In this document: one piece after another, positions 46,917 through 60,162 of the stretch
Numbering within the stretch: the stretch's first letter is position 1
How the letters are laid out: each line of letters begins with the position of its first letter
Origin: Gammaproteobacteria bacterium
Lineage (GTDB): Bacteria; Pseudomonadota; Gammaproteobacteria; Pseudomonadales; Azotimanducaceae
Length of the DNA stretch: 64,000 nt
Assembly: GCA_026707945.1 (NCBI GenBank)
Contig: JAPOVV010000038.1
Coordinates: forward strand, 310,001-374,000
Direction: 5' to 3'
The notes under the pieces: generated by a model
Database searches by the model: none
Told to the model about the DNA's origin: nothing
What the model saw: the letters and a program-made list of their open reading frames with translations, nothing else
Made by a program: the position numbers and the translations under genes

Positions 46917-47984
46917 ATGGAACGTAGCAATTTCTCTCATTTTAGAGATTCACTTATTGATACGCACTTGGATCTCAGTGAGAAAGCCGCACACCTTTTT
47001 AAGGTCTTGGTAGAGGAATATTTGGAGGATGGCGAACCGGTCTCGTCGAATACAGTTGCCCAAAAAAGCCGGTATTCCGTTAGCTCCGCGACCGTACGTA
47101 ACAACATGGCAAGATTGCAGGAACTTGGTCTTGTAAGTTCGCCTCACACGTCCGCGGGTCGTATTCCTACCCAGCATGGGCTTCGTTTCTTTGTGGATGG
47201 CTTAATCTCGTATGAGCCTGTTGATCGAGATGCAGAACGCCATGTGTGGGACGAGTTATCCCGAGATCAAACAACGCAAGACTTGCTTGAGTCCGCGTCT
47301 CATTTACTTTCTGAAGTGACCCAGCTGGCTGGATTAGTCACGGTTCCTCGTGAAGAGCAGATTTCCCTACGTCAGGTAGAGTTTTTGCAACTAACAGGTC
47401 GACAGGTCCTGGTAATTCTGATCGTGAATGAACGCGAAGTGCAGAACCGCGTGATTGAAACGTCGCGTGCGTACTCAGATGTTGAACTCCGACAAGCTGC
47501 GAACTACATCAATGACGCGTTTGCAGGGCGTTCGTTAGAAGCGATTCGGACTGGGGTGCTCGACAGCATGTCGCAAGACAAAGCGCAAATCAATGAGATG
47601 CTTCAACGCGCGTTCGACATCGCGTCGAAAACATTCGTTGAGACAGAGCACGATTTCGTTGTATCCGGCGAAAGTAATCTCGTGTCGGTTACATCTTCGT
47701 CAGTCAAAATCAAGCAACTATTGGAGGCGTTTGAAAGCAAATCGTCAATCGTCCACTTGTTGGATGCATGTATCGAGGGCGAGGGCGTGCGCTTGTTTAT
47801 CGGTCAAGAATCCGGATACGAACCGTTCGAGGACTACAGCCTAATTACTGCGCCGTACGAAGTAAAGGGGAAGGTTGCAGGCGTGCTTGGCGTTATTGGA
47901 CCAACGCGTATGTCCTACCAGAAGGTTGTGCCACTCGTAGACGTGACCTCACGCGTGCTAGGTCACGTATTTGAACGAAGCTAA
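46917..47984 (+). CDS. hrcA: Heat-inducible transcription repressor HrcA
   Basis: HrcA represses chaperone operons by binding the CIRCE inverted repeat. The N-terminal winged helix (LSEKAAHLFKVLVEEYLEDGEPVSSNTVAQKSRYSVSSATVRNNMARLQELGLV) is followed by SPHTSAGRIPTQHGLRFFVD, an unmistakable HrcA signature. Then come the GAF-like dimer domain and VLGVIGPTRMSY near the end. ATG 46917 gives 355 residues; TTG 46893 would add eight. No CIRCE element is visible in any promoter region of the hrcA-dnaJ block. Confidence 0.95.
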   Translation: MERSNFSHFRDSLIDTHLDLSEKAAHLFKVLVEEYLEDGEPVSSNTVAQKSRYSVSSATVRNNMARLQELGLVSSPHTSAGRIPTQHGLRFFVDGLISYEPVDRDAERHVWDELSRDQTTQDLLESASHLLSEVTQLAGLVTVPREEQISLRQVEFLQLTGRQVLVILIVNEREVQNRVIETSRAYSDVELRQAANYINDAFAGRSLEAIRTGVLDSMSQDKAQINEMLQRAFDIASKTFVETEHDFVVSGESNLVSVTSSSVKIKQLLEAFESKSSIVHLLDACIEGEGVRLFIGQESGYEPFEDYSLITAPYEVKGKVAGVLGVIGPTRMSYQKVVPLVDVTSRVLGHVFERS

Positions 47985-48007
47985 TTAAGAAAATTCCGAT
48001 CTTTCAG

Positions 48008-48035
48008 CTTGAGTTTTGACCCATTGGCTCCATAT
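48008..48035 (+). promoter_or_regulatory. Sigma-32 promoter candidate before grpE
   Basis: CTTGAGT (-35, 48008-48014) and CTCCATAT (-10, 48028-48035) are separated by 13 bases, close to the sigma-32 consensus CTTGAAA / CCCCATnT. It lies 46 bases upstream of the grpE start. Confidence 0.6.
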
Positions 48036-48081
48036 GGGGGCTATTAAGGTCTTATTCGTTAAACAAGGAAGCTAGCTTTCG

Positions 48082-48822
48082 ATGTCGAAGCAAAAGAAAT
48101 CGGATACCGAAGAGACACCGGCGTCGGCGTCGGAAGCATCCGATTCGGAACAGATTGACGACGAAACGGAGTCTGCGAGTAAAGCTGAGCACGTTGAAAC
48201 TACGGCTTCAGAAACGAGCGAATCGCCCGATGCGTCGGATGATGGCGAAAAGGCTGATGAAACGGAGGAAGCCGCGCTCGAACCGGCTGAGATCGAACTA
48301 CTAAAAGCTGAGGTCAACGAGTTGACCTCAAAGCTCATCGATTTAGAAAGCCAATTAGCGGAAGCGCAACGCGATGTCAGCTATGCAAAAGCGGAAACGC
48401 AAACGGTATCGCGACGTGGGCGTGAAGATGCAACGCGAGCTGTTAATCGAGCAAAGCGCGATTTGCTTACCCGTCTGATGGTTGTCGCAGACACTTTTCA
48501 CCATACAGCGAACGAACTCGAAAAGGTTGAGAAGGACGACCGGACTGACGTGATCGTGACCGCTGTTCAAATGGCGATTAAGGAATTTGACAAAGTCCTA
48601 AGTGGCGAAGGTTTGGAGTTGATGAATCCTGTGGGCGAGGCGTTCGATCCGCAGTTCCACGAAGCCCAAGCGCTCGTGCCAAGCGAAACAGAAGAACCAG
48701 GCACCATCATCGATGTACTCCGCGTAGGCTATATCCTTGACGGTAACGTGCTTCGAGCACCTCAAGTAGTCGTTACCAAGGAGACGCAGAACGACTCTGA
48801 CGAAGCTTCCGACGATGCGTAA
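48082..48822 (+). CDS. grpE: Nucleotide exchange factor GrpE
   Basis: GrpE releases ADP from DnaK. The N-terminal 75 residues are low-complexity, rich in Glu, Ser, Asp and Ala. A long dimer helix follows (about 80-150), with LTRLMVVADTFHHTANEL, and the C-terminal beta domain has NPVGEAFDPQFHEAQALV and GTIIDVLRVGYILDGNVLRAPQVVV. The 246-residue length exceeds E. coli GrpE (197) because of the acidic N-terminus. It sits between hrcA and dnaK. Confidence 0.95.
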   Translation: MSKQKKSDTEETPASASEASDSEQIDDETESASKAEHVETTASETSESPDASDDGEKADETEEAALEPAEIELLKAEVNELTSKLIDLESQLAEAQRDVSYAKAETQTVSRRGREDATRAVNRAKRDLLTRLMVVADTFHHTANELEKVEKDDRTDVIVTAVQMAIKEFDKVLSGEGLELMNPVGEAFDPQFHEAQALVPSETEEPGTIIDVLRVGYILDGNVLRAPQVVVTKETQNDSDEASDDA

Positions 48823-48839
48823 TTCCTAACGTAATTACG

Positions 48840-48867
48840 CTTGAAATTTCTTAATTAACCCCCACAT
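48840..48867 (+). promoter_or_regulatory. Sigma-32 promoter candidate before dnaK
   Basis: A perfect CTTGAAA (48840-48846) is followed after 13 bases by CCCCACAT (48860-48867), one base off the sigma-32 -10 consensus. The dnaK start is 77 bases further on. The spacing equals that of the grpE candidate. Confidence 0.75.
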
Positions 48868-48944
48868 TTTGAGTAGGCGCGGCGAAGAGCCGCTGCATCA
48901 ACTCAGAGTAAGCACAAACAATCCAAAAGACAAGGGAAAACTCC

Positions 48945-50873
48945 ATGGCTGGCAAGATGATCGGCATCGACCTCGGTACAACGAATTCGTGTGTTGCGGT
49001 CCTGCTGAACGAAGAAACCAAAATCATTGAAAACTCCGAAGGCGATCGAACGACGCCTTCAATCATCGCTTACACGGACAGTGGTGAGATTCTGGTTGGT
49101 CAAAACGCCAAGCGTCAGGCCGTAACGAACCCAGACAACACACTTTTTGCGATCAAGCGACTTATCGGTCGACGCTTTGAAGACAGCGTCGTCCAGAAAG
49201 ACATCGATATGGTGCCATACAAGATCGTAAAAGCGGCGAACGGCGATGCGTGGGTATCCGTCAAGAATGAAGAAGTGGCACCGCCGCAAGTCTCTGCTGA
49301 AATCCTCAAAAAGATGAAGAAGACAGCCGAGGACTATCTCGGTGAACCCGTGACCGACGCTGTGGTCACTGTTCCTGCCTATTTCGATGACGCTCAGCGC
49401 CAAGCAACCAAGGACGCCGGTAAGATCGCCGGATTGGACGTCAAGCGCATCGTTAACGAACCGACCGCGGCAGCACTTGCATACGGCATGGATCATAAGC
49501 GTGGCGACGCAAAAATCGTCGTCTACGACTTGGGGGGTGGTACCTTTGATGTTTCCATCATTGAGATCGCTGAAGTTGAGGGTGAGCACCAGTTCGAGGT
49601 GCTATCGACGAATGGCGACACCTTCTTAGGCGGTGAGGACTTCGATCTTCGGATCATTGAGTATCTAGCGGAAGAGTTTCAATCCCAAAATGGCATCGAC
49701 CTGCATAGCGATCCGATTGCTCTCCAACGTCTCAAGGAAGCGGCTGAAACCGCGAAGATCGAGCTATCGACGAGTCAAGAGACGGATATCAATCTACCGT
49801 ACATAACGGCGGATCAAACTGGTCCCAAACACTTGGTAATGAAGTTGACCCGATCCAAGCTGGAAGCATTGGTGGAGGGACTTGTCGATCGCACGATGGA
49901 ACCGTGTCGCATCGCGCTTTCGGATGCAAGTCTGGCAGTCGGCGATATCGACGAAGTCATTTTGGTCGGTGGGCAGACGCGCATGCCGCTCGTACAGAAG
50001 AAAGTTCAAGAAATCTTTGGACGCGAGCCGCGCAAAGATGTGAACCCGGATGAAGCGATCGCCATGGGTGCCGCGATTCAAGCAGGTGTACTCTCAGGTG
50101 ACGTGAAAGACGTTCTTCTGCTGGATGTGACACCTCTATCCCTGGGTATTGAAACACTGGGGGGCGTCATGTCGGTACTCATCGATAAGAACACGACGAT
50201 TCCTGCTCGGAAGGAGCAGGTCTTCTCGACCGCCGAGGACAACCAGAGCGCGGTTACGATCCAAGTGTTGCAAGGCGAGCGCAAGGAAGCCCGTTACAAC
50301 AAACTGTTAGGACGATTTGACTTGCAGGACATTCCTGCAGCACCTCGCGGCGTTCCACAAATTGAAGTCCGGTTCGATATAGATGCGAACGGCATTTTGA
50401 ATGTATCGGCTAAGGACCTTGCAACGAACAAGGAACAGTCGATTGTCATCACAGCATCGAGCGGTCTGTCCCCGGAAGACATTGATCAGATGGTGAAGGA
50501 TGCCGAGACTCACAGTGCAGAAGACGAACGATTCCAGGAGCTTGTTACTCTGCGTAACCAAGCAGACGCATTAGCGCACTCGACGCGAAAGTCGCTTGAG
50601 GAATTCGGTGACAAAGCAACCGAAACTGAGAAAGCCGATATTCAGAAGGCTGTCGAAGAACTCGAGGAAGCAACCAAGACTGACGACAAGGATGCGATCC
50701 AAGCGAAACTTGAGAACCTGACGAAGGTTTCTGCACCCGTCATTCAGCGCATGTATCAAGAAGCGTCGGCGAACCAACAACAGCCGGAAAGCGATGGCAC
50801 GAGCGAAAGTTCGACGTCAGACGACGCGATGGACGCAGACTTCGAAGAGGTCAAGGACGACGACAAGAACTGA
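48945..50873 (+). CDS. dnaK: Chaperone protein DnaK (Hsp70)
   Basis: DnaK is the cytosolic Hsp70 that binds unfolded segments under DnaJ and GrpE control. The ATPase domain begins [15 protein letters not shown] and contains [39 protein letters not shown] and [17 protein letters not shown]. The substrate domain starts after [14 protein letters not shown] near residue 390, and the helical lid ends in an acidic tail ([11 protein letters not shown]). 642 residues is the standard length. An AAGGGAAAA ribosome site precedes ATG 48945. Confidence 0.98.
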   Translation: MAGKMIGIDLGTTNSCVAVLLNEETKIIENSEGDRTTPSIIAYTDSGEILVGQNAKRQAVTNPDNTLFAIKRLIGRRFEDSVVQKDIDMVPYKIVKAANGDAWVSVKNEEVAPPQVSAEILKKMKKTAEDYLGEPVTDAVVTVPAYFDDAQRQATKDAGKIAGLDVKRIVNEPTAAALAYGMDHKRGDAKIVVYDLGGGTFDVSIIEIAEVEGEHQFEVLSTNGDTFLGGEDFDLRIIEYLAEEFQSQNGIDLHSDPIALQRLKEAAETAKIELSTSQETDINLPYITADQTGPKHLVMKLTRSKLEALVEGLVDRTMEPCRIALSDASLAVGDIDEVILVGGQTRMPLVQKKVQEIFGREPRKDVNPDEAIAMGAAIQAGVLSGDVKDVLLLDVTPLSLGIETLGGVMSVLIDKNTTIPARKEQVFSTAEDNQSAVTIQVLQGERKEARYNKLLGRFDLQDIPAAPRGVPQIEVRFDIDANGILNVSAKDLATNKEQSIVITASSGLSPEDIDQMVKDAETHSAEDERFQELVTLRNQADALAHSTRKSLEEFGDKATETEKADIQKAVEELEEATKTDDKDAIQAKLENLTKVSAPVIQRMYQEASANQQQPESDGTSESSTSDDAMDADFEEVKDDDKN

Positions 50874-50909
50874 TCTCGGTGTGTGAGACTCTATTGCATA
50901 ATTCCATTT

Positions 50910-50945
50910 CGAAGGGTCGTCCTACGAACCATGGGCGGTCCTTCG
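50910..50945 (+). other. Long hairpin in the dnaK-dnaJ intergenic region
   Basis: CGAAGGGTCGTCC pairs with GGGCGGTCCTTCG over 13 positions (three G-U) around a 10-base loop. No T-run follows. It lies 37 bases after the dnaK stop and could reduce readthrough into dnaJ or protect the dnaK mRNA 3' end. Confidence 0.5.
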
Positions 50946-50999
50946 CTCATATTGAGCGGATTGAACGCGATTGTCGTATTCCACGACACGTAATTAGCC

Positions 51000-52154
51000 A
51001 TGCCTGACGACTACTACGACGTACTCGGCGTACAACGCGGCGCGAGCGATGCCGACTTAAAAAAGGCGTATCGTCGGCTCGCAATGAAGTATCACCCCGA
51101 TCGAAGCGACGGAACATCCACCGAAGACGAAGAGAACTTCAAAAGAGTAAACGAAGCGTACGCGGTGCTCTCGGACAAGGAGAAACGCACGGTTTACGAC
51201 CAATACGGAAAGGAAGGCCTTAAAGGTCAATTTGGCTCTAACGCATTCTCATTTGACGGACAAGGCTTTGAAGATCTATTCGGAGGCTTCGATGATCTGT
51301 TTAGTAGCGTATTTGGCGGTCGCGGGCGTTCGACGAGGCGCCACGGCGGCGAACCGGGAGAGAGTCTTCAATACGATCTTTCGATTACGCTCGAACAAGC
51401 AGCGCGAGGTGACACCGTTGAGATTGATGTCAACGCGCTTCGTCATTGCGATGACTGTCAGGGCACCGGTGCGAAACCTGGAACATCGCCCATAACCTGC
51501 CCAGTTTGTGAGGGTACAGGTCAGCAAGCCATCAATCGGGGATTTCTACGTGTTGCAACAACGTGTGGGCAATGTCGAGGTGAAGGTCAGATCATTGAGC
51601 AACCGTGCCATGCGTGCAATGGTCACGGTCGACGACCGAAACGCAAATCACTGGCGGTCACAGTTCCACCTGGCATTGACGACGGAATGCGATTGAAGCT
51701 GCGTGGTGAAGGCGGGGATGGTGTGAGAGGTGGTCCAGTCGGCGATCTCTACATCCAATTCGCGATTAAGCCACACCCAATCTTTGAACGTGATGGTCGG
51801 AACTTACATTGCCGTGTGCCGATTTCATTCGTAAATGCGACTCTAGGCGCTAACCTTGAAGTGCCGTCACTTGACGGTAAGTTGAGGATTAAGGTACCGG
51901 AAGGAACCCAGAGCGGACGTGAATTCAGGTTACGCGGCAAAGGGATGCCAGGCATCCGAGCGGATCAAAGGCAAGGCGATCTTATTTGTCAAGTTTTCGT
52001 CGAGACACCTAGATCCTTGAATTCGAAGCAGAAAGAATTGTTAGCTGCATTTCAGGAGTCGTTGGATGAGGCGCCTGAGAAACACAGTCCGACCCACGAT
52101 ACCTGGTTTGAAAAGCTGAAGAGTTACTTGAACAACAATGGCGACGCCGAGTGA
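51000..52154 (+). CDS. dnaJ: Chaperone protein DnaJ (Hsp40)
   Basis: DnaJ delivers substrates to DnaK and stimulates its ATPase. The J domain (residues 1-70) has YYDVLGVQRGASDADLKKAYRRLAMKYHPDR with the HPD triad. A Gly/Phe-rich linker follows with FGGFDDLF. The zinc domain has four CxxCxGxG repeats: CDDCQGTG, CPVCEGTG, CGQCRGEG, CHACNGHG. The C-terminal substrate domains end near residue 345. The 384-residue length is normal. Its TGA stop overlaps the GTG of dapB. Confidence 0.97.
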   Translation: MPDDYYDVLGVQRGASDADLKKAYRRLAMKYHPDRSDGTSTEDEENFKRVNEAYAVLSDKEKRTVYDQYGKEGLKGQFGSNAFSFDGQGFEDLFGGFDDLFSSVFGGRGRSTRRHGGEPGESLQYDLSITLEQAARGDTVEIDVNALRHCDDCQGTGAKPGTSPITCPVCEGTGQQAINRGFLRVATTCGQCRGEGQIIEQPCHACNGHGRRPKRKSLAVTVPPGIDDGMRLKLRGEGGDGVRGGPVGDLYIQFAIKPHPIFERDGRNLHCRVPISFVNATLGANLEVPSLDGKLRIKVPEGTQSGREFRLRGKGMPGIRADQRQGDLICQVFVETPRSLNSKQKELLAAFQESLDEAPEKHSPTHDTWFEKLKSYLNNNGDAE

Positions 52155-52969
52155 CTCGGGTTGGCATTTGCGGCGCCGCGGGTCAAATGGGGCGCACAAT
52201 CACACAGCTAGTGACAGCGAGTAACGATCTACAGTTAACTAGCGCATGCGATCATCCCAGTTGCGGTGTGATCAGTCATGACACAGGCGAAGTCGCGGGC
52301 GTGGGCAACATCGACGTGCCGATCATTGAGGGAATTGCGGACACGGTTCGAGACTGTGACGTCTTGGTTGACTTCAGCCATGCAGATTCGTCCGTGGAAG
52401 CGGCGGAATCCTGTAAGAGTCAAAGCAAGGGTCTGGTGATCGGGACGACTGGGTTAAACGACGAACAGCTTGCCTTTGTTACGTTAGCATCCCAATCCGT
52501 GCCGATCCTTATGTCCCCAAATATGAGCATTGGCGTGAACATTACCTTCAAATTGGTCGAAATAGCGACCAAAGCTTTAGGTGATGACGTAGATATCGAG
52601 ATTTTCGAAATTCATCACTCATTGAAGAACGACTCACCGTCAGGTACAGCCGTTCGTTTAGGCGAAATTGTTGCAGACGCTCGTGATGTGGAGCTCGACG
52701 AGAAGGCCGTACATGGACGAGTCGGTTTCACTGGGCAGCGAAAGAGCGGTACGATTGGATTTCACTCGGCGCGAGGTGGGGATATCGTTGGAGAGCATAC
52801 GGTGGTATACGCTGGAATCGGCGAAAGGGTGGAAATTACTCATCGCGCGCAAAGCCGAGTGAATTTCGGGGCGGGCGCAATTCGAGCAGTGCGATTCATC
52901 GCTGCAAAAATGGAAGTCGGCGAAACTGGCTTTTTCGACATGGATAGTGTCTTAGGACTAGGAGCGTGA
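52151..52969 (+). CDS. dapB: 4-hydroxy-tetrahydrodipicolinate reductase
   Basis: DapB reduces the cyclic intermediate of the lysine and meso-diaminopimelate pathway with NAD(P)H. The cofactor loop GICGAAGQMGR is at residues 5-15, VDFSHADSS and GTTGLN follow, and the catalytic segment EIHHSLKNDSPSGTAVRL carries the conserved His and Lys. The 272 residues match the family. GTG 52151 overlaps the dnaJ stop by 4 bases. A strong terminator follows, separating the heat-shock/dapB block from carA. Confidence 0.96.
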   Translation: MTRVGICGAAGQMGRTITQLVTASNDLQLTSACDHPSCGVISHDTGEVAGVGNIDVPIIEGIADTVRDCDVLVDFSHADSSVEAAESCKSQSKGLVIGTTGLNDEQLAFVTLASQSVPILMSPNMSIGVNITFKLVEIATKALGDDVDIEIFEIHHSLKNDSPSGTAVRLGEIVADARDVELDEKAVHGRVGFTGQRKSGTIGFHSARGGDIVGEHTVVYAGIGERVEITHRAQSRVNFGAGAIRAVRFIAAKMEVGETGFFDMDSVLGLGA

Positions 52970-52989
52970 TCAGTTGATTTTGGCAGCGA

Positions 52990-53015
52990 AAGAGGGGAGT
53001 TCTCCTCTTTTTTTT
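52990..53015 (+). terminator. Rho-independent terminator after dapB
   Basis: AAGAGGG pairs with TCCTCTT (one G-U) around a 6-base loop, and the stem runs straight into a T-tract of about eight bases. It starts 21 bases after the dapB stop and ends about 40 bases before carA. Confidence 0.85.
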
Positions 53016-53056
53016 AGCCTTTGTTTGCAGCCGCTCTCTTTGGGGGCGACGCGCTA

Positions 53057-54197
53057 GTGACGCTCGCAATCCTCGCATTAGCAGATGGTACGGTCTTCCA
53101 CGGCAAGTCCATTGGAGTGGATGGTCATGCGGTCGGCGAAGTCGTGTTCAACACGTCGATTACGGGATATCAGGAAATCCTGACCGATCCTTCTTATGCT
53201 CGCCAGATCGTGACGCTCACGTATCCACATATTGGAAACACGGGTACAAATCAAGCAGACTTTGAGTCAACACATGTCTGGTCGGAAGGACTCGTGATTC
53301 GTGATTTGCCACTTCGTTCTTCTAATCGACGGGAAGAAGCGTCTCTAACCGAATTTCTGGCGACGCAGCGGGTCGTCTCAATCGCGGATATCGATACGCG
53401 CAAGCTCACGAGGCACATTCGTGAGTGCGGTGCGATGGGCGGATGTATTAGTGCAGGGGCGGAGATTTCGGACTCGGACGCAATCGAGCGTGCTCAGCGC
53501 TTTCCTGGATTGACGGGCATGGACTTGGCTAAGGTAGTCACGCAAGAAGGTACGAGCACTTGGACCGAAGGTAGCTGGTACAGCAACGAAGGCGTTGAGC
53601 GATTTCGTGATCCCGTTGACTCCAAATATCGGGTTGTAGCGTATGACTTCGGCGTTAAGCGCAATATATTGCGACTCCTTGTGGATAGAGGCTGTGAGGT
53701 CATCGTTGTATCGGCTGCAACGCCCGCAGATGAAGCGCTTTCACATAAGCCGGATGGCATCTTTCTTTCCAACGGACCGGGTGATCCGGATCCATGTGAT
53801 TACGCCATTGAGGCGATCCAACATTTCCTCGGAGAGAGTATTCCAACTTTCGGCATTTGTCTCGGATGCCAATTGCTTGCCTTAGCGAGTGGCGCAAAGA
53901 CGGTCAAAATGCCATACGGTCATCACGGTGCGAATCATCCGGTTTTTGATATGGATTCGGAAACCGTCATCATCACGAGTCAAAACCACGGTTTTGCAGT
54001 TGATCGGGAGACGCTACCTAACAATCTGCGTACGACCCACATATCGTTGTTTGATCAGACGCTGCAAGGCATTCACCGAACCGACGTGCCAGCTTTTGGA
54101 TTTCAAGGTCATCCTGAGGCGAGTCCAGGGCCGCAAGATTGCCGGTTTTTATTTGATCACTTTGTTGATCTAATGCAGCAAAGCAGGCTTACGAGCA

Positions 54198-54205
<8 letters not shown>
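53057..54205 (+). CDS. carA: Carbamoyl-phosphate synthase small (glutaminase) subunit
   Basis: CarA hydrolyses glutamine and passes ammonia to CarB for carbamoyl phosphate used in arginine and pyrimidine synthesis. [40 protein letters not shown] is the N-terminal signature. The class I glutaminase triad is Cys in [12 protein letters not shown], then GHPEASPGP with the His and Glu. The residue two after the nucleophilic Cys is Cys, where His (CLGHQ) is common. GTG 53057 gives 382 residues, matching E. coli; an open frame back to 53021 overlaps the terminator region. Confidence 0.96.
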
Positions 54206-57412
<3,207 letters not shown>

Positions 57413-57416
<4 letters not shown>

Positions 57417-57883
57417 AAACACCCATGACCATTAATGGTCAAGCACAATTGCGGACGGAGCTCGAAAACTTGGAGTTGTCGCTAGGTGAAATCGCCGATG
57501 CTATCGGAGAAGCAATAAAACATGGCGATTTGAGCGAAAACGCTGACTACCATGCGAATAAGAACAAACAAGGCATGGTGCTGGCGAAAATCGCTCACAT
57601 AAAGTCACGCTTGGCGAGTGCGCAGGTAATCGATGTGACAAAGCTGCCGAAGAGCAGTCGTGTCGTGTTCGGCACGACAGTTACGTTGCTAAATCTTGGG
57701 ACTGATAAACGTGACGTTTACCAAATCGTCGGTGAAGATGAGGCGGACGTTGCTTCGCAGAAACTTTCGATTACGACACCTGTTGCACGGGCGATGATTT
57801 CTCGAGAACAAGGGGAAGTAATTGAAATTTACGGCGCTGACCAACTTATTCGATACAAAATCGAAAAAGTTGAATATATCTAA
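57413..57883 (+). CDS. greA: Transcription elongation factor GreA
   Basis: GreA enters the RNA polymerase secondary channel and stimulates cleavage of backtracked RNA. The N-terminal coiled coil has [21 protein letters not shown], with the acidic tip Asp/Glu pair, and the C-terminal FKBP-like domain contains [29 protein letters not shown] and ends KIEKVEYI. 156 residues is typical. GTG 57413 overlaps the carB TGA. The carB-greA adjacency is common in Gammaproteobacteria. Confidence 0.97.
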
Positions 57884-58209
57884 CGGGGTCAGTTATATTG
57901 AAACCGATCGACCATTGTATATTAGTTAATATAAAAACTAGCTTTTATATTAACTTCTTCAACGCGTGACATCGTTTTCCACTTTCGAAACCTCAAATTG
58001 GGAACTATGAAGCCCGTTCTCGATAGGTGAAAGGAAAACGTTAAGAATGAAACTAAATAAATCACTTGTTGTCCTATTTAATCCTGCGGTGCAATCGTCG
58101 AAATGAGAACACTCAAAAAACACGTAAAAGTCAATATCTATGCGACGATTGAGCATCTTCATTGTGCTATGATTGAGGGTTATATGCAATCAATTCTGCG
58201 GTGCGTGCA
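57884..58209. other. greA-ftsH intergenic region
   Basis: About 325 AT-rich bases. Apart from the palindrome at 57925-57954 I see only short frames without support, such as a 19-codon frame from ATG 58048. The promoter of ftsH must lie here; a TATGAT box at 58168-58173 is the best -10 candidate, but no -35 sits at the right distance. Confidence 0.4.
57925..57954. promoter_or_regulatory. Perfect 12-bp AT-rich palindrome after greA
   Basis: GTTAATATAAAA and TTTTATATTAAC form a perfect 12-bp inverted repeat around ACTAGC, starting 41 bases after the greA stop. The stem is almost pure A/T, so it is a weak terminator at best; a protein-binding site is an alternative. Confidence 0.45.
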
Positions 58210-60147
58210 ATGAGCAGCATGACTAAGAACTTACTCTTGTGGGTGGTCATCGGACTTGTTGCGCTGACATTGTTCACGAACTTCACGAGCTCGCCTGATC
58301 CTAAAGAAATTAGTTATACGGCCTTTGTAGAAGAGGTCGAAAACAGTAAGGTACAGACGATTGTTGAAGAGAACAAGATACTTTACGGCACGCGGAAAGA
58401 TGGTACGACGTTTAAGGTAGTGAAGACGGGAATCCCGGACCTTCAGATTCTTGACGATCTCTTGAAAAACGGCGTCGAAGTCCAAAGTGTTGAAGATAGT
58501 GGAAACTCATTTTGGATGAACTTATTGTTAGCGATGCTACCAGTTCTGTTCATTGTTGGTCTATTCGCGCTCATGCTGAGAAACATGCAAGGGCTAGGTG
58601 GACGCGGCGGACCGTTACAGTTTGCGAAGAACCGTGCACGCAAACTCACGGAAGAGGAAGTCGATACAACGTTTGCCGACGTCGCTGGGGTCGATGAGGC
58701 GAAAGAAGAGGTCCAGGAATTGGTCGAATTCCTGCGCGATGGTTCCAAATTCCAGAAATTGGGGGCGCGTATTCCACGTGGTACCCTGATGGTTGGAGCA
58801 CCAGGAACCGGCAAGACGCTGCTCGCGAAAGCTATCGCGGGTGAGGCAAAGGTCGCCTTTTTCAGCATTTCGGGTTCTGATTTCGTCGAGATGTTTGTGG
58901 GCGTGGGTGCATCCCGCGTGCGCGACATGTTCGCAGAAGCCAAAACTAATGCGCCATGCATCGTTTTCATCGACGAGATCGATGCGGTGGGTCGACATCG
59001 CGGTGCGGGGTTGGGTAACGGACATGACGAACGTGAACAAACCCTAAATCAGCTACTTGTCGAGATGGACGGTTTTCAACCAAATGATGGTGTGATCGTG
59101 ATCGCTGCGACTAACCGACCAGACGTCTTGGACCCAGCTTTAATGCGGCCCGGACGATTTGACCGACAAGTTGTTGTGCCACTACCGGATATTCGCGGTC
59201 GTGAACAAATTCTGAAAGTTCATATGCGTCGGGTGATCGTGGCTGATGATGTCAGACCTGATCTTATCGCGAGAGGAACGCCTGGATTCTCCGGTGCAGA
59301 TCTTGAGAACATCGTTAATGAAGCTGCGTTGTTTGCAGCTCGCGGTGGCCGTTCTGAAGTGGCAATGGCGGAGTTTGAAAAAGCCAAAGACAAGATCATG
59401 ATGGGTGCTGAGCGCCGATCGATGGTGATGTCGGAGAAAGAAAAGCGTAACACTGCTTATCACGAAGCAGGTCACGCGATCGTAGGGTATTCGATTCCAG
59501 ACCACGATACGCTCTACAAGATCACGGTGGTCCCACGCGGTCGAGCATTAGGGGTAACCACGTTCCTACCAGAGGAAGATCGTTACAGCTTGAGCAAGTC
59601 AGCGGTTGACGCGCAGATTTGTTCACTCTTCGGCGGTCGTATTGCTGAAGAGCTGATCAATGGTCCAGACTCCGTGACTACAGGTGCGTCGAACGATATT
59701 GAACGTGCGACCCAATTGGCGCGCAACATGGTCACTAAGTGGGGTTTCTCGGACCGTATGGGGCCGTTGCAGTACGCTGAGAATGAGGGTGAAGTCTTTC
59801 TAGGCATGTCGGCGGGTACCCCGTCGGCGACGATGTCAAACGACACAGCAAGGGAGATTGATGAGGAGATACGTGAAATCATCGATCGCAACTACGCCCG
59901 TGCGAAGGAAATCGTCGAAACGAACTTGGACAAACTCCACGCAATGGCGAAATGGCTCATCGAATATGAGACGTTGAGCCCTGAGCAAGTCGAAGATATC
60001 ATGACTGGTGAAGATCCAAGACCACCGGAAGTTCCGCCTGAACCAGAATCCGATGCGTCGAAGGGTCCTACGCCTGATGCGGATCCCAACATTCGAGGTG
60101 GCTCACCGGAAACGCCACCATTCGGCCCGCCAGCGACTGATCCTTAA
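58210..60147 (+). CDS. ftsH: ATP-dependent zinc metalloprotease FtsH
   Basis: FtsH is the membrane-anchored AAA+ protease that degrades LpxC, sigma-32 and unassembled membrane proteins. Two transmembrane segments flank a short periplasmic domain (about residues 7-23 and 103-122). Walker A GAPGTGKT is at residues 196-203, [14 protein letters not shown] is Walker [21 protein letters not shown] carries the arginine fingers, and the zinc site HEAGH starts at 418. The last 50 residues are Pro/Asp-rich. ATG 58210 is chosen; GTG 58201 and ATG 58219 are alternatives. Confidence 0.97.
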   Translation: MSSMTKNLLLWVVIGLVALTLFTNFTSSPDPKEISYTAFVEEVENSKVQTIVEENKILYGTRKDGTTFKVVKTGIPDLQILDDLLKNGVEVQSVEDSGNSFWMNLLLAMLPVLFIVGLFALMLRNMQGLGGRGGPLQFAKNRARKLTEEEVDTTFADVAGVDEAKEEVQELVEFLRDGSKFQKLGARIPRGTLMVGAPGTGKTLLAKAIAGEAKVAFFSISGSDFVEMFVGVGASRVRDMFAEAKTNAPCIVFIDEIDAVGRHRGAGLGNGHDEREQTLNQLLVEMDGFQPNDGVIVIAATNRPDVLDPALMRPGRFDRQVVVPLPDIRGREQILKVHMRRVIVADDVRPDLIARGTPGFSGADLENIVNEAALFAARGGRSEVAMAEFEKAKDKIMMGAERRSMVMSEKEKRNTAYHEAGHAIVGYSIPDHDTLYKITVVPRGRALGVTTFLPEEDRYSLSKSAVDAQICSLFGGRIAEELINGPDSVTTGASNDIERATQLARNMVTKWGFSDRMGPLQYAENEGEVFLGMSAGTPSATMSNDTAREIDEEIREIIDRNYARAKEIVETNLDKLHAMAKWLIEYETLSPEQVEDIMTGEDPRPPEVPPEPESDASKGPTPDADPNIRGGSPETPPFGPPATDP

Positions 60148-60162
60148 GTAAAAATAGTTTCG

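Noticed and set aside
57959..58189. 76-codon minus-strand frame between greA and ftsH
   Set aside because: AT-rich, no credible start context, and composition typical of non-coding DNA.
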